A stretch of 7,598 nt of DNA, taken from NCBI GenBank assembly GCA_030040695.1, contig JASHTE010000212.1, forward strand, positions 1-7,598, read 5' to 3'. The position numbers and the translations under genes are program-made. Within the stretch, counting starts at the first letter, position 1; every line of letters begins with the position of its first letter. Positions 6,883 to 7,598 of this stretch are shown piece after piece. A model generated the notes under the pieces. It saw nothing but the letters and a program-made list of their open reading frames with translations. It did not search any database and was not told the DNA's origin. Source of the DNA: Vulcanimicrobiota bacterium. GTDB taxonomy: Bacteria; Vulcanimicrobiota; Vulcanimicrobiia; Vulcanimicrobiales; Vulcanimicrobiaceae.

Positions 6883-7153
6883 ACTTGATGCCTTCCTTGG
6901 TACGGCGGTAGTCGATCTTCCCTTCCGCGATCTCGTCGAGCGCAATCGAAACCGGTTTGTTCGGATTGATCGCCTCTTTGTCGACGAGCGGCTCGCTGGC
7001 GTAGTACTCGCGACGGTCGATCGGAGGCATCTGCTGCACGCGTATCCAGTTGTTCAGCTGTCTCGCGCGTTTCGTCACGATGTTGACGAGGCTGAACTTC
7101 GAGTCTGCGTGCTTCAACAGCTCATCGAGGTCGCCGAAAACGGTCTTGCTCAT
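6881..7153 (-). CDS. rpoZ: DNA-directed RNA polymerase omega subunit
   Basis: Omega helps assemble and stabilise RNA polymerase through the beta' subunit. The product has 90 residues, normal for the family. The omega hallmark is KFSLVNIVTKRARQLN at 19-34, and the second conserved block NKPVSIALDEIAEGKIDY is at 65-82. The ATG at 7151-7153 is chosen because MSKTVFGDLDEL begins the normal omega N-terminus, and the in-frame extension upstream runs into the end of gmk. The gene starts 22 bp after the gmk stop, a very common gmk-rpoZ arrangement. The Shine-Dalgarno is odd: one AAGGA touches the ATG directly and another (AAAGGA) lies about 15 bases upstream, neither at ideal spacing. The stop codon at 6881-6883 overlaps the end of the large inverted repeat. 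Confidence 0.93.
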   Translation of the reverse strand: MSKTVFGDLDELLKHADSKFSLVNIVTKRARQLNNWIRVQQMPPIDRREYYASEPLVDKEAINPNKPVSIALDEIAEGKIDYRRTKEGIK

Positions 7154-7175
7154 TCCTTCAGGTATCTTTCCTTTG

Positions 7176-7598
7176 TCACGTGTGTTCGACGCTCCGCAGC
7201 CGGTCGTCGGTGTACCGGTGGATCCGGAAGCGCTCGGCATGGAGCACTGCGGCCAGATCCTCGACCGCCTCCTCGGAGCGGTGCTGCTCGTTGATCACGA
7301 TGTAATCGAAGCTCCGGATGAACTCCATCTCCTGGTGCGCGATCTCGAGGCGATGCGCGATCTCTTCGTTCGTCTCCGTCCTGCGCGCTAGGAGACGGTC
7401 GCGCAGGTACGAGAAGCGGTCGGGCACGAGGAAGATCAGCACGGCCGCCGGATAGGCCGCTTGCACCGCAAGCGCACCGTTTACCTCAGGCTTCATGATG
7501 ACGTCGTAGCCCTCGGCGATCGTCCGCTCCACGTAGTCTCGCGGCGTCCCGTAGAGGTTGCCGTTGTAGTCGCGCCACTCGAGAAACGCGCCGGCCTC
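7176..7598 (-). CDS. gmk: Guanylate kinase, 5' end cut off by the window
   Basis: Guanylate kinase phosphorylates GMP to GDP with ATP in the cytoplasm, for GTP and dGTP synthesis. The visible 140 residues are roughly the last two thirds of a family of about 205; the N-terminal P-loop lies outside the window. FLEWRDYNGNLYGTP (fragment residues 5-19) is the GMP-binding region, with the conserved Glu7, Tyr16 and Thr18. The lid and following helix are seen in RDRLLARRTETNEEIAHRL, then FDYIVINEQ and the terminal LAAVLHAERFR. One block is unusual. Where most guanylate kinases read roughly LEIDVQGA, this one reads IMKPEVNGA (residues 34-42), so the two usual acidic positions are Lys and Glu. The stop lies 22 bp before rpoZ. 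Confidence 0.93.
   Translation of the reverse strand, partial: EAGAFLEWRDYNGNLYGTPRDYVERTIAEGYDVIMKPEVNGALAVQAAYPAAVLIFLVPDRFSYLRDRLLARRTETNEEIAHRLEIAHQEMEFIRSFDYIVINEQHRSEEAVEDLAAVLHAERFRIHRYTDDRLRSVEHT

Noticed and set aside
6696..6884. A 62-codon minus-strand frame whose GTG overlaps the rpoZ stop (GTGA) and ends before glmS
   Set aside because: It lies almost wholly within the large inverted repeat, has biased low-quality composition, resembles no family I know, and lacks a ribosome-binding site. The pairing explains the sequence better, though a small leader peptide is not excluded.
1..7598. CRISPR array, tRNA or rRNA genes, transposase genes or phage genes
   Set aside because: None was seen; almost all of the window is conserved housekeeping coding sequence.

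Overview
This 7.6 kb window is a GC-rich bacterial chromosomal stretch. Every convincing gene lies on the minus strand, so transcription runs from high to low coordinates. The genes in that order are gmk (3' part), rpoZ, a 228-base stretch (glmS start to rpoZ stop) with no convincing gene, glmS, rph, a small unrecognised coiled-coil gene, mlaE, mlaF, an mlaD-like gene, and panE (5' part). The plus-strand reading frames are antisense shadows of these genes.

Region 7598-6881 holds the end of guanylate kinase and the omega subunit of RNA polymerase, a common bacterial pair. Between the rpoZ stop codon and the glmS start is the most unusual part of the window. Positions 6702-6882 form a very large imperfect inverted repeat. 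It has an outer stem of about 33 base-pair columns, a lopsided central bulge carrying two small hairpins, and a 20-bp inner stem. Each inner arm contains the perfect palindrome TTTTCGAAAA. I can match it to no known RNA or mobile element by eye. A structured RNA or a MITE-like palindromic repeat are the main possibilities.

From glmS to panE (6677 to 1) the genes overlap or nearly abut: 1 bp for glmS/rph, 8 bp for rph/small gene, 4 bp for small gene/mlaE, 8 bp for mlaE/mlaF, then gaps of 35 bp and 8 bp. This looks like one transcription unit. It joins amino-sugar synthesis (GlmS, feeding peptidoglycan and any lipopolysaccharide), tRNA 3'-end maturation (RNase PH), phospholipid transport across the envelope (MlaE permease, MlaF ATPase, MlaD-like MCE protein) and pantothenate/CoA synthesis (PanE).

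The MlaD-like protein is long (489 residues). Its order is an inner-membrane helix, one MCE domain, a long helical stalk, a Pro/Ser/Gln linker and a beta-rich C-terminus ending in an aromatic residue. That is the architecture described for the diderm Firmicute Veillonella parvula, where MlaD bridges the whole envelope and ends in an outer-membrane beta-barrel. No mlaB or mlaC gene is present here. The organism is therefore probably a diderm outside the Proteobacteria. A GC-rich diderm lineage of the Terrabacteria type, such as Eremiobacterota (WPS-2), would fit, but that placement is inference and the sequence alone does not prove it.
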